6,392 nt of DNA. Source: JACQZU01 sp041908165 (GTDB lineage: Bacteria; Acidobacteriota; Holophagae; Holophagales; Holophagaceae). Within the stretch, counting starts at the first letter, position 1, and every line of letters starts with the position of its first letter. The stretch lies in contig JAYRFV010000175.1 in NCBI GenBank assembly GCA_041908165.1, positions 1 through 6,392 of the forward strand, read 5' to 3'. Position numbers and translations under genes: made by a program. This document shows positions 6,341-6,392 of this stretch, in pieces. The notes below the pieces were generated by a model. The model did not search any database. It saw nothing but the letters and a program-made list of their open reading frames with translations, and was not told the DNA's origin.

Positions 6341-6392
6341 CTGCACAGTTCAGCAAAGACCAGCCCATTCAGTCGAGGATTATTGGTCAGGA
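6335..6392 (+). CDS. IS481-family-like transposase, N-terminal fragment cut by window edge
   Basis: Only the first 19 codons are visible, starting MNLHSSAKTSPFSR and continuing GLLVR. This resembles the conserved N-terminus of many IS481-family DDE transposases (MNLHKNA-x-T-P-x-S/G-R-x-LV), which leads into a helix-turn-helix and then an integrase core with the DDE triad. Neither of those domains is in the window. A strong Shine-Dalgarno AAGGAG at 6320-6325 is 9 bases before the ATG, which fixes the start. Codon use (AGT, TTA, GGA, TTG) differs from the C/G-ending codons of the kinase next door and fits a mobile gene. Whether the gene is intact cannot be judged. Confidence 0.68.
   Translation, partial: MNLHSSAKTSPFSRGLLVR

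Larger units (their letters stand above)
6252..6392 (+). mobile_element. Left end of an IS481-family-like insertion sequence (partial)
   Basis: Three things suggest an IS end. First, a transposase-like reading frame starts at 6335 behind a good ribosome binding site. Second, there is a TGT tip at 6252 directly after a CTAG-centred hexamer. Third, base composition drops from the very GC-rich kinase and repeat region to about half GC in the transposase start (28 of 58 bases in 6335-6392). The element lies downstream of the kinase in the same direction and does not interrupt a recognisable gene. The exact tip is an inference, because the right inverted repeat is not in the window; a tip nearer 6270 is also possible. 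Confidence 0.6.

Overview
The window is very GC-rich, dense bacterial DNA. It holds two large divergent genes for membrane sensor proteins, a small conserved gene between them, and the left edge of an insertion sequence at the far right. The gene style suggests an Acidobacteriota member of the Holophagaceae/Geothrix type: high GC, long periplasmic 'two-component regulator propeller' plus Y_Y_Y sensors, and C/G-ending codons. This is an impression only, since no rRNA or other taxonomic marker is present.

Layout. Positions 1-2409 (minus strand) carry the first 803 codons of a sensor: signal peptide, about 14 propeller repeats, a Y_Y_Y domain, one membrane helix and the start of a coiled coil. 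Its catalytic end lies beyond the left edge. An 81-bp divergent intergenic region (2410-2490) contains a strong GC-rich hairpin. Positions 2491-2751 (plus) encode an 86-residue DUF493/YbeD-like protein. After a 36-bp gap, 2788-6030 (plus) encodes a complete sensor histidine kinase of about 1080 residues with the same sensor architecture as the minus-strand gene. It has an intact H box, N box and glycine-rich G2 box, but a variant G1 box.

Positions 6031-6251 are non-coding and rich in stem-loops, including two tandem copies of a 66-bp unit with a 73-bp period. At 6252 the composition shifts and an element resembling the left end of an IS481-family insertion sequence begins. It directly follows a CTAG-centred hexamer and contains the start of a transposase gene (6335 onward), whose ribosome binding site and start codon lie inside a long inverted repeat.

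How the parts may work together: the two large proteins look like paralogous periplasmic sensors, each probably with two seven-bladed propellers that pass a signal through Y_Y_Y and one membrane helix to a cytoplasmic output. The plus-strand output is a plain HisKA-HATPase kinase without receiver or DNA-binding domain, so it should act on a response regulator encoded elsewhere. The DUF493 gene is probably co-transcribed with this kinase, with no obvious functional link. I found no clearly new multi-gene system. The most unusual items are the kinase G1 box, the paired double-propeller sensors, the structured 73-bp repeat and the hairpin over the transposase start.
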